DNA from: JAHOYW01 sp963664605
GTDB lineage: Bacteria > Verrucomicrobiota > Lentisphaeria > Victivallales > Victivallaceae
Assembly (NCBI GenBank): GCA_963664605.1
Contig: OY761536.1
Location: 2,356,001-2,420,000, forward strand
Length of the DNA: 64,000 bases
Reading direction: 5' to 3'
In this document: positions 1 to 8,820 of the stretch, in pieces
How the letters are laid out: the number at the start of each line of letters is the position of its first letter
How positions within the stretch are numbered: position 1 is the first letter of the stretch
The notes under the pieces: generated by a model
Databases searched by the model: none
What the model was told of the DNA's origin: nothing
The model's input: only the letters and a program-made list of their open reading frames with translations
Translations under genes and position numbers: made by a program

Positions 1-905
1 CGTGGGAACTGGGTTTCATTCACCGTGGAGTTAAATGGCAAACTATTAATCTGAAAACATATGATACAAGCAAAGCCTTTCAGTTAGCTACCGCACAAAT
101 AAATGGCAAAGACTATATTCCCGGTGGTGGAGATTATGCTAATGGTGATGCGAATATCCTTGACCAGATAAAAATGACTGCCAGCTCTAAGAGTCCACAA
201 AAAATAAATCTTAACTCGACAGAAAATGCGACTTTTTATGCATTATTTTCTAAAGTTAAACTTGGATGTGATATTAACAGAGGAGATTCGGCTTTAAATC
301 ATATGACAGTTAAGTCAATTGCTGGTTTAGAAACTACTACTACGGGAAAAGAAATAGATGTTACCAGTTCAGCGCCTACAGTCTATACTATTATGCGGGA
401 TGCGATAAAATCTAAGTTTGCAAGTCCTGATATTACAAATTACACAAATTTGACTAGAGCTGCAATTGCAAGCGGTACTAATATTCTTATTTCAGCGGAT
501 GCAACAGAGCCTGATCCTTCAATAACTCTTTCAGCAACGGGTAAAACCGATGCCGCACAGGAAGAATTAATTGGAAAAATAGTAAACTTGACTAAAGTTG
601 GTGGAAGCAGTGGCAATTTTATTATTATTGTTTTGTCACAAACAATTAAAGATATCGGCGGTGATGTAACTGATATTAACATATCTAGAACATCAGCAGA
701 TGGTTTAGCAACTCATGCAGTTCCATGTCGGCTTGGTAGATTTGATTTGGTTGCTTCTGATGGCAATCCTTCAACACTTCTTGATTCTGATTGGAAGAAA
801 AACCTATATGGTGATGAAATTATTGGTGAACAAAAAATACTTGTTAATGTAACTATTAATGTTGATAAAACAATAACAATAAACAGTTTTCAGTATGTCG
901 ATTAA
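1..905 (+). CDS. GspK/PilX-like giant pseudopilin, C-terminal part (module 1)
   Basis: The reading frame is open from base 3 to the TAA at 903-905, so the 5' end lies outside the window. The product aligns by eye with the C-termini of the two complete large proteins at 1613 and 5408. Shared blocks are WELGFIHRGVKWQT, YIPGG, GDANILDQIKMT, SPQKINL, AQEELIGKIVNLT and the ending QYVD. By analogy it should be a huge minor-pseudopilin-like protein exported by a type II secretion or type IV pilus system. This is inferred from the paralogues because the N-terminus is not visible. A small secreted protein gene follows after 56 bases, as in the other two modules. Function unknown. Confidence 0.8.
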   Translation, partial: WELGFIHRGVKWQTINLKTYDTSKAFQLATAQINGKDYIPGGGDYANGDANILDQIKMTASSKSPQKINLNSTENATFYALFSKVKLGCDINRGDSALNHMTVKSIAGLETTTTGKEIDVTSSAPTVYTIMRDAIKSKFASPDITNYTNLTRAAIASGTNILISADATEPDPSITLSATGKTDAAQEELIGKIVNLTKVGGSSGNFIIIVLSQTIKDIGGDVTDINISRTSADGLATHAVPCRLGRFDLVASDGNPSTLLDSDWKKNLYGDEIIGEQKILVNVTINVDKTITINSFQYVD

Positions 906-961
906 AATATAATTATAATTATATTGTTTGGGATTGATTTTAAATATAGAAGGTAAAAAAT

Positions 962-1531
962 ATGCGTAAAATATTGTTTTTATTTTTAGTAAGTTATACT
1001 ACTATGCTTTTTGCGCAAACACCAAGCCCAAAGGGGCGTGCTGCAACTAAGCGTGAGCTTGAAATTGCTAAAATAGATTATGAACTTGAGGCGGGTGTAG
1101 TTACTGAATTTTTAAGGAAGTGTAATACGAAGATTGGGTCTAGTTTAAAGAGTGGGGAGTCTTTGCATTCTCTTGAATATTTTTCTTATTCTCAAAAACT
1201 GGGTAGATGGGAAAAATATCGTTGGTTCATTGCTGATACCGGATTCAGTAGGAAATGGCTTAAGCAAGTTAAGGATTTAGTTGCTTATATGTGTAAAACA
1301 CAAGTTTATCTTGATGCGGAAAAATTTAATAAAAGAACTAAAACTGCACAATATAAAAAAGCTGTAGAATATTTTAATGTTGCGTATGAGCGTTTTGTTA
1401 AGTTACTTAAGAAACCGGTAAAGGTTTCCAGCAAATTACAGCGCAAGGCGAAATTGAATAAGGTTGTGTGGCAGAAGGCTATGCGGAAAAAGTATAAAAT
1501 AAAAGAAAAACCCAATATGGCAGATTTTTAG
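962..1531 (+). CDS. Small secreted protein, module 1
   Basis: 189 residues. An AGAAGG ribosome site precedes the ATG. Residues 1-18 form a Sec signal peptide (MRKILFLFLVSYTTMLFAQ, with a likely cut after LFA). The mature part is Lys/Arg-rich and probably helical. It carries the signature of all three small paralogues in this window: FLRKC/KY near residue 50, then YRWFIADTGFS..WLK, then YMCKTQ, KFN, YKKAVEYF and a basic end MRKKYKIK. I recognise no known domain. Its invariable position behind a GspK/PilX-like gene suggests a periplasmic or secreted partner of that protein. A rho-independent terminator lies 34 bases downstream. Confidence 0.8.
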   Translation: MRKILFLFLVSYTTMLFAQTPSPKGRAATKRELEIAKIDYELEAGVVTEFLRKCNTKIGSSLKSGESLHSLEYFSYSQKLGRWEKYRWFIADTGFSRKWLKQVKDLVAYMCKTQVYLDAEKFNKRTKTAQYKKAVEYFNVAYERFVKLLKKPVKVSSKLQRKAKLNKVVWQKAMRKKYKIKEKPNMADF

Positions 1532-1564
1532 TTCCGCAAGCTGTTCATAAAGCATTACCGTTTT

Positions 1565-1592
1565 CGCCAGACTCGAGAGTCCGGCGTTTTTT
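1565..1592 (+). terminator. Rho-independent terminator after module 1
   Basis: The stem is CGCC, an A/C mismatch, GACT, loop CGAG, AGTC, GGCG, followed directly by six T. It separates module 1 from module 2, so module 2 should have its own promoter or depend on read-through. The following gene starts only 21 bases after the T run. Confidence 0.8.
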
Positions 1593-1612
1593 GTAAAAAG
1601 AGATAAGTTATT

Positions 1613-4600
1613 ATGACAAAACTGAATATAAAACCATCAGAAAAGAATGAAAAGGGGATAGCCCTTCTTTTCACTCTTGTTATGTTGTCTATGCTTCTGA
1701 TGCTGGCTATGTCATTTGCCCTTGATTCAATGTTTTCTCAGAAAGCTGCCTATAATTCCGCCAGTACAAGTTCATCAGTTATTTTTGCCAAGGCGCAATT
1801 TAACCAGATACTGTCTTTAGTAAAAAATAATCAGGACAGCTATGATTATGACAGTTCTGCTGCCAATCCCAGGCTTTATTCTGTAGACTCCAGTTCCCTT
1901 GGGTATTCTTATACAGATATGCTTAAAGAGCGCTTGCCGGTATCAGGAGTGCTGGAAAGTTCGGATCAATCTTTGACAGACAGTCCTCCAAAGGTAAAAT
2001 GGAATTATATAATCAACACGGCAGATAATAACCGCATTGTCGGCAGGACTGCTTTTGTAGTAATTCCTAACGGTAAAGTCCCTTTGGATTCACTGCTTGA
2101 CGAAAGGGCGGGAACTGCAATATATCCGAAACATAATGAAAAAGATAATACGGAAACCAGGATCGGTAAATATATGTCGGAAATAAATGTGCGTTCCGCG
2201 GTTTCTGTGGCGGTTGCCAACCTCGGCGGAGATAATGATACTAAAGTTAACAGTATGACTGAAATTATGAACTGGGAAACAGACAAGCCTGTATCTGGCG
2301 CGGGGTTTACCAATGGTAAATATATAGGTTTTTGGGATAACTTCGATAGTCTTTTTTCTACCCTTGACGCTACAATGGGATTCAATCTTTTGGACGATCC
2401 TGAAAAGAATGATTTCAAAAACAGTCTGTCTTTGACTATCTCCAAAGATAAAGAAGCTTTTTGGGCGGACATTAATGGCAACCAGTCTGTTTCCTCTACA
2501 GAACTTTACAAACGTTTTGATTTGACCAGGGATTTTGATACTGCTAGCCATACAGCTGACTTGGCTTTTATAAAAAAGTATATATTGCTTGACAATGGCA
2601 CTGATTATAATGAAGTTTCCGGCAGCGATGACGTTTCCGGTACTGAAGGTGATGGTATTCCAGACCAGAAAATGGAAAAATGGGCAGATGAAGATTCTAA
2701 TGCCAGCTCTATGGGCTTGCCATGGCTGGCGTGTTTTGGCTACAAGGACAATGGTTCCGGAGTTGGCGTCGAAGACGATACTTTGAAAGGAAGTTTTGAT
2801 TCTGTGCGGGCCAGGCGTTACCAGATAGCCGCAAACTTCAAGGATTATTGTGACGCAGATGAAGATTCAGGAGGTAATCCTGTACATAGGCCTACGTCTG
2901 ATGTCAGCCCTACGCTCTCTGATGCTTCAAACTGGACAACAAGCGCTCCGGTATTTACTGGTAACGAGCGCACTCCTTATATCGACAAAATCGGAATACA
3001 AGTTACAGCTTGGCAGGATGAGAGCAGTACAAACAAAATTCCGACAGATATCAGCAATGATGACCCGGTGGTTATTGCTATGAATATGTTTATGCCAAAC
3101 GGCGAAAGAAACAAAAACAAAAAGAATGACGGCTATTTAGCTAATGATGCCTGCTCTGAGTATTTGGCCGAAGCCGGTTACTTGACCAGTGCCAGCTACC
3201 TGCTTGCCAAAAACGATAAAGATAAAGATAAAGACAAAAAGAAGTATGCTGTATGGGCTGTCGTTGCAATTTCTCCGGCTGTAGAGTTAATTAATATGTA
3301 TGGAAGCGACTGGTCTGAAAACTTAACGGCTGTGATAAGCGGGACTGTAAACGTTTCAACAACAGTTGGAGGGAATACCCTTGAAAACGGTATACCTTTT
3401 GATTGTGCCATTGATATCTCAAGTACTGAATGGTCGGGAGGATATTCCAGATTTGTACCGATTACCCTTGCTGAGAAGAAACTTAATGGGCAAGAGAATG
3501 TAAGCAAAAATGATTTATCTATTACAGTCGAGGTTACCGGTCTTAGTATTACTAAAGTCGTTTTGCATAATGGGACAACAGCTTATGATTACACAAAAAC
3601 CTTGTCCAAAAATTTACCTTCGCCTGTTACTGTTTTTTCAGGAGATAACAGCAGTAGTGAGGATTCAAAATGGTTTGGATTCGCGGTACATGACCCGCGG
3701 CAGAATTTGAATGAGGATGACTGGTTGTTGCTGACTACAGAATCAGGTTCAACCAGTGACCCTTCAACAGTATTTTCTCTGACAGGAAGCGGGCCGTATT
3801 ATGGTGCTGCTAATGCCGGGAATAACGTGGCTGCTAATTGTACGGATGCTCCGAATGCTGGCGGAACAGAAATGGATTTTGAAACTGTAACTGATCCGGC
3901 AAATGGAAATATTTCTACAGCGTATATCCGGAACGCTCCGATAGAATCTCCATGGGAACTTGGCTTTATCCATCGTGGCGCTAAATGGCAGACCATCAAT
4001 ATAAAGACTTATGATAAGATTAAGGCTATTCAAGTAGTTGATATTAACAACGGCACAGACACCAGGCAATATATTCCCGGCGGCGGGCTTTATTCTGCTG
4101 GTGACGCTAATATCCTTGACCAGATAAAAATGACTGAAAAAGCTGAAAGCCCGCAGAAAATAAATCTTAAATCTCGAAATATAAATACTCTTGCCGTGCT
4201 GTTCAGAAAAATAAGAGTGGGGAGCGTTATTGCCAGGGATACTAACCTTTATGTTGTTCCAGCCAGTCATATGACGCTTGAATCAATGGCTGGGCTCAAT
4301 CCGCTTAAAGATGACCTTGATACTACTAATGAGATAACGGGTGACCCCAATAATTCCAGTGATACTGGAATTGTAGGAGCTATAATTTCCAAGTATGAAA
4401 CTGCAGCTGATGATGAAATACTAACCCGTGCTTCTGTTGTCGATCAGCTTGTTGGAACTGGTGTGGCTGACGCTGCTGCGGAGGAATTAATCGGGAAAAC
4501 AATAAACTTGACTAAAATAAGCGGCAATGTAGACGGGTTTTATGTTGTTGTTTTAGCACAAAGTATTAAAGATGTAGGCGGAACCGGCGGAAGCTCTATT

Positions 4601-4804
4601 AATATAAGCAGATATTCCAATAATGGGTACCTGGGAAGCACGAGTTGTAAAATCGGTCGATTCGATGTATATATTGACGGCGGCGGAGATTACCGTGATA
4701 ATATCTATTTCGACGAAATAACCGGTGAACAGAAGATTATGTTTTACTGTGTCCGGGATGTTGACGGCAGAATAATAATAAAGATGTTAGAATATGTTGA
4801 ATAG
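1613..4804 (+). CDS. GspK/PilX-like giant pseudopilin (module 2)
   Basis: 1063 residues. The N-terminus has a basic leader ending EKG, then a hydrophobic helix IALLFTLVMLSMLLMLAMSF. This is a class III signal as in prepilins, with cleavage expected after Gly15. Position 5 of the mature protein is not Glu, as in GspK and PilX minor pseudopilins. The rest is a long extracytoplasmic region whose blocks are shared with the protein at 5408: IGRTAFV, ETRIGKY.SEINVR, KDKEAFWAD, YKRFDLTRD, MEKWADEDS, GNERTPYI, FGFAVHDPRQNLN, AYIRNAP, ELIGK.INLT. GspK is usually about 320-350 residues, so this is roughly three times larger. The last 11 bases overlap a possible upstream start of the next gene. Predicted role: tip or minor component of a T2SS/T4P-type fibre, or its cargo. 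Confidence 0.75.
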   Translation: MTKLNIKPSEKNEKGIALLFTLVMLSMLLMLAMSFALDSMFSQKAAYNSASTSSSVIFAKAQFNQILSLVKNNQDSYDYDSSAANPRLYSVDSSSLGYSYTDMLKERLPVSGVLESSDQSLTDSPPKVKWNYIINTADNNRIVGRTAFVVIPNGKVPLDSLLDERAGTAIYPKHNEKDNTETRIGKYMSEINVRSAVSVAVANLGGDNDTKVNSMTEIMNWETDKPVSGAGFTNGKYIGFWDNFDSLFSTLDATMGFNLLDDPEKNDFKNSLSLTISKDKEAFWADINGNQSVSSTELYKRFDLTRDFDTASHTADLAFIKKYILLDNGTDYNEVSGSDDVSGTEGDGIPDQKMEKWADEDSNASSMGLPWLACFGYKDNGSGVGVEDDTLKGSFDSVRARRYQIAANFKDYCDADEDSGGNPVHRPTSDVSPTLSDASNWTTSAPVFTGNERTPYIDKIGIQVTAWQDESSTNKIPTDISNDDPVVIAMNMFMPNGERNKNKKNDGYLANDACSEYLAEAGYLTSASYLLAKNDKDKDKDKKKYAVWAVVAISPAVELINMYGSDWSENLTAVISGTVNVSTTVGGNTLENGIPFDCAIDISSTEWSGGYSRFVPITLAEKKLNGQENVSKNDLSITVEVTGLSITKVVLHNGTTAYDYTKTLSKNLPSPVTVFSGDNSSSEDSKWFGFAVHDPRQNLNEDDWLLLTTESGSTSDPSTVFSLTGSGPYYGAANAGNNVAANCTDAPNAGGTEMDFETVTDPANGNISTAYIRNAPIESPWELGFIHRGAKWQTINIKTYDKIKAIQVVDINNGTDTRQYIPGGGLYSAGDANILDQIKMTEKAESPQKINLKSRNINTLAVLFRKIRVGSVIARDTNLYVVPASHMTLESMAGLNPLKDDLDTTNEITGDPNNSSDTGIVGAIISKYETAADDEILTRASVVDQLVGTGVADAAAEELIGKTINLTKISGNVDGFYVVVLAQSIKDVGGTGGSSINISRYSNNGYLGSTSCKIGRFDVYIDGGGDYRDNIYFDEITGEQKIMFYCVRDVDGRIIIKMLEYVE

Positions 4805-4823
4805 AAAATGGAAACAGCTTTTT

Positions 4824-5381
4824 ATGAATAAAAATTTTTTTATTTTGAGCGTCATTATGTCTGCAGGAATACTTTTTGCTCAAAATTCCAGAGCAAAAGT
4901 GACTGAGCGCCAAAAAATAATTTATGAACTTGAACAGGAAATTCCATCTGGAGATGTTTTGGATTTTTTAAGGAAGTGTGACTTTCAAATACAGAATGGG
5001 ATAAAAAAGGGGGAAAATATATCATTTATTAAGCTTTCCAGATTTGCCACTGCTGTGAAAATATATATCGATTACCGTTGGTTTGTCGCTGATACCGGCT
5101 TAAGCAAAAAATGGATGGAGAAGATATATAATCTGCTTGCCTATATGAATAAAACTAAACGTTATATGCAGACTGCTGAATTCAATGGACGTACAGATAC
5201 CGAAAAATATAAAAAAGCAGTAAAATATTTTCTTTTGGCTTACAAGCGTTTCAATAAACTAATAAGAAAACCTGTAAGAGCAGACTCTGGACTTGTGCAG
5301 AGTGCCAGAAACGAAAAAAGCAAGTGGCGGAAAGCTATGAGGAAAAAATATAATATTAAAAAAGAAGATATTTGGAATTAG
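4824..5381 (+). CDS. Small secreted protein, module 2
   Basis: 185 residues from the ATG at 4824. I chose this start over the in-frame ATG at 4794, which lies inside the preceding gene. It has GGAAA nine bases upstream and begins a clean signal peptide, MNKNFFILSVIMSAGILFAQ, matching its paralogues. The mature part shares FLRKC, YRWFVADTGLS..WMEKI, YMNKTKRYM, FNGRT, YKKAVKYF and the ending MRKKYNIKK with the proteins at 962 and 8250. No known domain recognised. It starts 19 bases after the large gene, so the two are almost certainly cotranscribed. Confidence 0.8.
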   Translation: MNKNFFILSVIMSAGILFAQNSRAKVTERQKIIYELEQEIPSGDVLDFLRKCDFQIQNGIKKGENISFIKLSRFATAVKIYIDYRWFVADTGLSKKWMEKIYNLLAYMNKTKRYMQTAEFNGRTDTEKYKKAVKYFLLAYKRFNKLIRKPVRADSGLVQSARNEKSKWRKAMRKKYNIKKEDIWN

Positions 5382-5407
5382 CAATATTAAATTGAGGAGG
5401 AGAGGAG

Positions 5408-8230
5408 ATGTTGCTGGTATTTAAAATGAAATTATTGGGGAAGAGAGAAAAGGGGATAGCCCTTATTTTTACTCTTATCGTATTGTCTTTACTGCTGATA
5501 CTGGCTTTGGGCTTTGCGCTCAGTTCTATGTTTGACCAGAAAGCCGCCAACAATGCCGCTAATGCGCGTTTCGCCGCTTTTCTGGCGCAAACCCAGTTAA
5601 AACAGGTTTTATCATTAATAAAAAATGATGAAGCAAATCTTGAAAACTCATTATTTTATTCACATGATTCCGGTTCTCCTGCTGTTACGGACGCAAATAT
5701 GCTTAAGGATATGCTGCAGGAACATTTACCGGTTGCTGATTTATTGACCACAATAGATACGGACAAAGTGAATTGGAACTATATAAGAAGCCAGGATCTG
5801 GAAAAACGTATTATCGGCAGGACAGCGTTTGTCGCTGTTATCGACGGAATACCTTTAGATTCATTGGTTGACGGGCGCGTGGGAACAACGGCATATCCTA
5901 AACATGATGAAAAGTTAGATACGGAGACCAGGATAGGAAAATATGTTTCTGAAATAAATGTCCGTGCCGCTGTTCCAAATACCGTTGCAGCTCTTGGAAC
6001 AGTTAAAACAAATGCTATGACGACTGTTTTGAACTGGGCCGGGACAAGTTCTGATAATACTGTTCCAGGTTTTGACGGAGGTGAATATACTGGAATATGG
6101 ACTGATTTCAGCAGTCTTTTTAAGGTGATAGAAACTGCGGTTGCTTCTTCTCTTAGCGCAACTCAAAAAGAAGAATTTCAGAATAATTTATCCATTTCCA
6201 TAGCTAAAGATAAAGAAGCTTTTTGGGCTGATACCAGTATTGATACCAATATTGACTCTGATGAACTTTATAAACGCTTTGATTTAACGAGGGACTGGGA
6301 TACTGCTGATAATACGGCTGATTTGGATTTTATAAAAAACAAAATATTATTGACTTCCGGTACAGTTCCGGATATTGATATGGAGAAGTGGGCGGATGAG
6401 GATTCCAGCGCTGCTTCAGCCGGATTGCCATGGCTGGCGTGTTTTGCTTATAAAGATGATGGAACGCTTTATACAGTTGCGGAATTAAACAGCACCTTTA
6501 CATCAGTTTCTGCCCATCGTTGCCAGATTGCCGCTAATCTCAAGGATTATTGCGATACAGACGACCGTCCGACTTCAGATGTTGATCCGTCAATTGCCAG
6601 CGCCACTAACTGGGTAAACTGTGCAATTCATCCTGAGTTTACCGGTAATGAAAAAACTCCGTATATAAATACTGTCGGCTTCAAAATCAAGGCTGACCGT
6701 ACAGAGTCCGGCTCCGGATCGTCATATACTGTGGGGACTGATATTGAAATTACGCCGTGCATTGGTTTAATCAATATATACGGCAGCAATTGGCCCTCTG
6801 AAGACCTTACGGTTGTTATCAAAGGGGAGGTGGATATTGAAACAACGATTGGTACTGATGATAATACAACATCTATTTCTAACGCTTTAGACTGTACGCT
6901 TACAATCGCTGCCGGGGATTGGACAACTACAGGTTATTCCGAATTTAAAATGTCTGAGCCGCCTTTTATTTATACTGGCTCGACCACCAGTCATAGTGTA
7001 GGAAGCTCCGGTGAAAGCATTTCTGTCAAAGTCACAGGTATAAAGATTAATAAAATTGTTTTGCATAACGGCACGGTCGCTTATGATTACACGAAACTAT
7101 TGTCAACTCCTGTTAATTACAGCCGGCAATTTTTCTCGGGAGCCAGTGGCGGTGGAACAGGATGGTTTGGGTTCGCGGTGCATGATCCCCGGCAAAACCT
7201 GAATAACGGGGACTGGCTTTGTTTGACTTCATCTTCAGTTGATGACCCGGGAACCGTCTTTTCCCTTGCCGGAACTGCCCCTTATTATGGCTCTGCTAAT
7301 TCCAGTACGCCTTCTTCTGCAGAATCTCCAGCGGCGGGCTCTGATCCTGAAACAACTTCTGATCCCGCAAATACAGCGCTTTCGACAGCTTATATCAGGA
7401 ACGCTCCTATGGAGTCTTTGTGGGAACTGGGATTTGTTCATCGCGGGGTCAAATGGCAGACTCTTAATTTGAAGAAATATGATTCGGCTAAAGCATACAA
7501 AGTGGTAACGATTGGAACAAAGGACTATATTCCCGGAGGCGGGATTTATTCTGAAGGTGACGCCAATATCATTGATCAGGTCAAACTGACCGCCAAGTCA
7601 TATAGTCCGCAGAAAATAAATCTGAAATCACAAAAAATTGTAAGTTTTGACGCTTTGTTTTCCAAAGTCAAACTTGGATGTGTAATCGACAGCAATATGA
7701 GCGTTAAATCCATAGCGGGTATTGACCCGGTTACGGGAACTGCTCTTTCTGGCACAGAAATAAACTTTAGTGATTTGGCATATACCGATATGCGTACTAA
7801 TATAATAAATATGTTTAAAATACCCGGGCTTGCAAACCGTACTCGGGCTGGTGTCGTGGGCGAATTGGTTTTGCCGTCAGGTGCGGCAAATGACGCGGCT
7901 AAGGAGGAGTTGATTGGCAAGATCGTAAATTTAACCAGTGTTAATGGAAAAGTGGATAGTTTTACAATCGTCATTCTGGCACAGATGATTAAAGATGTCG
8001 GCGGGCCGCCCGGGAATCCTTTTAATGTAGTCAAATATTCGGGGGATGGTTCCACATCAGGCGTTAAGGGATGTGAAATAAGCGTTTTTGACGCGGATAT
8101 TAACGATATAAATGATTCGAAAAAGAATATTTACTATGATGAAATAACTGCTGAACAGAAGATAATTGTCAAAGGTTATCGAACTGTCGACGGTAATATA
8201 AAAATAACAAGTTTTCAATATGTTGAATAA
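5408..8230 (+). CDS. GspK/PilX-like giant pseudopilin (module 3)
   Basis: 940 residues. A strong GAGGAGG ribosome site precedes the ATG. The N-terminal leader is basic and ends REKG. The hydrophobic segment IALIFTLIVLSLLLILALGF follows, so a prepilin peptidase should cut after Gly16. It is a full-length paralogue of the protein at 1613, but about 120 residues shorter, mainly by loss of a variable stretch in the middle that includes a Lys/Asp-rich run (KDKDKDKK-like) in the longer copy. The C-terminal third (WELGFVHRGVKWQT to FQYVE) is the best conserved part of all three copies. It lies 26 bases after the small gene of module 2 and 19 bases before that of module 3. Substrate or function unknown. 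Confidence 0.75.
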   Translation: MLLVFKMKLLGKREKGIALIFTLIVLSLLLILALGFALSSMFDQKAANNAANARFAAFLAQTQLKQVLSLIKNDEANLENSLFYSHDSGSPAVTDANMLKDMLQEHLPVADLLTTIDTDKVNWNYIRSQDLEKRIIGRTAFVAVIDGIPLDSLVDGRVGTTAYPKHDEKLDTETRIGKYVSEINVRAAVPNTVAALGTVKTNAMTTVLNWAGTSSDNTVPGFDGGEYTGIWTDFSSLFKVIETAVASSLSATQKEEFQNNLSISIAKDKEAFWADTSIDTNIDSDELYKRFDLTRDWDTADNTADLDFIKNKILLTSGTVPDIDMEKWADEDSSAASAGLPWLACFAYKDDGTLYTVAELNSTFTSVSAHRCQIAANLKDYCDTDDRPTSDVDPSIASATNWVNCAIHPEFTGNEKTPYINTVGFKIKADRTESGSGSSYTVGTDIEITPCIGLINIYGSNWPSEDLTVVIKGEVDIETTIGTDDNTTSISNALDCTLTIAAGDWTTTGYSEFKMSEPPFIYTGSTTSHSVGSSGESISVKVTGIKINKIVLHNGTVAYDYTKLLSTPVNYSRQFFSGASGGGTGWFGFAVHDPRQNLNNGDWLCLTSSSVDDPGTVFSLAGTAPYYGSANSSTPSSAESPAAGSDPETTSDPANTALSTAYIRNAPMESLWELGFVHRGVKWQTLNLKKYDSAKAYKVVTIGTKDYIPGGGIYSEGDANIIDQVKLTAKSYSPQKINLKSQKIVSFDALFSKVKLGCVIDSNMSVKSIAGIDPVTGTALSGTEINFSDLAYTDMRTNIINMFKIPGLANRTRAGVVGELVLPSGAANDAAKEELIGKIVNLTSVNGKVDSFTIVILAQMIKDVGGPPGNPFNVVKYSGDGSTSGVKGCEISVFDADINDINDSKKNIYYDEITAEQKIIVKGYRTVDGNIKITSFQYVE

Positions 8231-8249
8231 TTAAAGATGGAGGTTAATT

Positions 8250-8816
8250 ATGTTTAAAGCGCTTATAGTTTTGTTTGTTTTGGCGTTTTCCTGTGCAGTT
8301 TTTGCTAAAACCGGGGAGAAGGTTGAGAATAAAATTCCGCGTCAATTGACTGAACGTGAGAAGATAATTTTAGAGATCAAGTACAAGGTTGACAGAGAAA
8401 CTGTAATGGGAATTTTGCGTAAATACAATAATGACATTGCCTATGGTATTAAAAATAAGAAGCCGCTGGCTGCTTTGCAATACTATACTTTCGCTACAGC
8501 AATAGAAAAAGAATGGCTGAAATGCCGCTGGTTTGTAGCTGATACAGGATTGAATATGAACTGGCTCAAGAGAATTCACAAACTCATGCTGTATATGAAT
8601 AAGACTCAAAAGTACATGGAGGTTGCGAAGTTTAACGGCGAAACAGAAACCCCGAAATATAAAAAAGCTGTAGGATATCTTAAAACAGCTCAGGAAAGAT
8701 TAAAGAAATTAATAAATAATCCTATTCGTGTACCTGCTAAGACTTGGGAAAAAGAAAAAACACAAAAAATCAGGTGGCAGGAAGCCATGCAGAGAAAATA
8801 TAAAATCAAGATATAA
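8250..8816 (+). CDS. Small secreted protein, module 3
   Basis: 188 residues. A GGAGGT ribosome site precedes the ATG. The signal peptide is MFKALIVLFVLAFSCAVFAK. It is the third paralogue of this secreted family: ILRKYN, CRWFVADTGLNMNWLKRI, YMNKTQKYME, KFNGET, YKKAVGYL, and the ending AMQRKYKIKI. Unlike the other copies it has a Tyr where they have Cys in FLRKC. The stop codon is only four bases from the murD start, so it probably shares a transcript with murD. Confidence 0.8.
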   Translation: MFKALIVLFVLAFSCAVFAKTGEKVENKIPRQLTEREKIILEIKYKVDRETVMGILRKYNNDIAYGIKNKKPLAALQYYTFATAIEKEWLKCRWFVADTGLNMNWLKRIHKLMLYMNKTQKYMEVAKFNGETETPKYKKAVGYLKTAQERLKKLINNPIRVPAKTWEKEKTQKIRWQEAMQRKYKIKI

Positions 8817-8820
8817 ATTA

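Noticed and set aside
4794..4823. Earlier ATG for the module 2 small protein, overlapping the large gene.
   Set aside because: It would add ten residues before the signal peptide, unlike both paralogues, whereas ATG 4824 has a good ribosome site.
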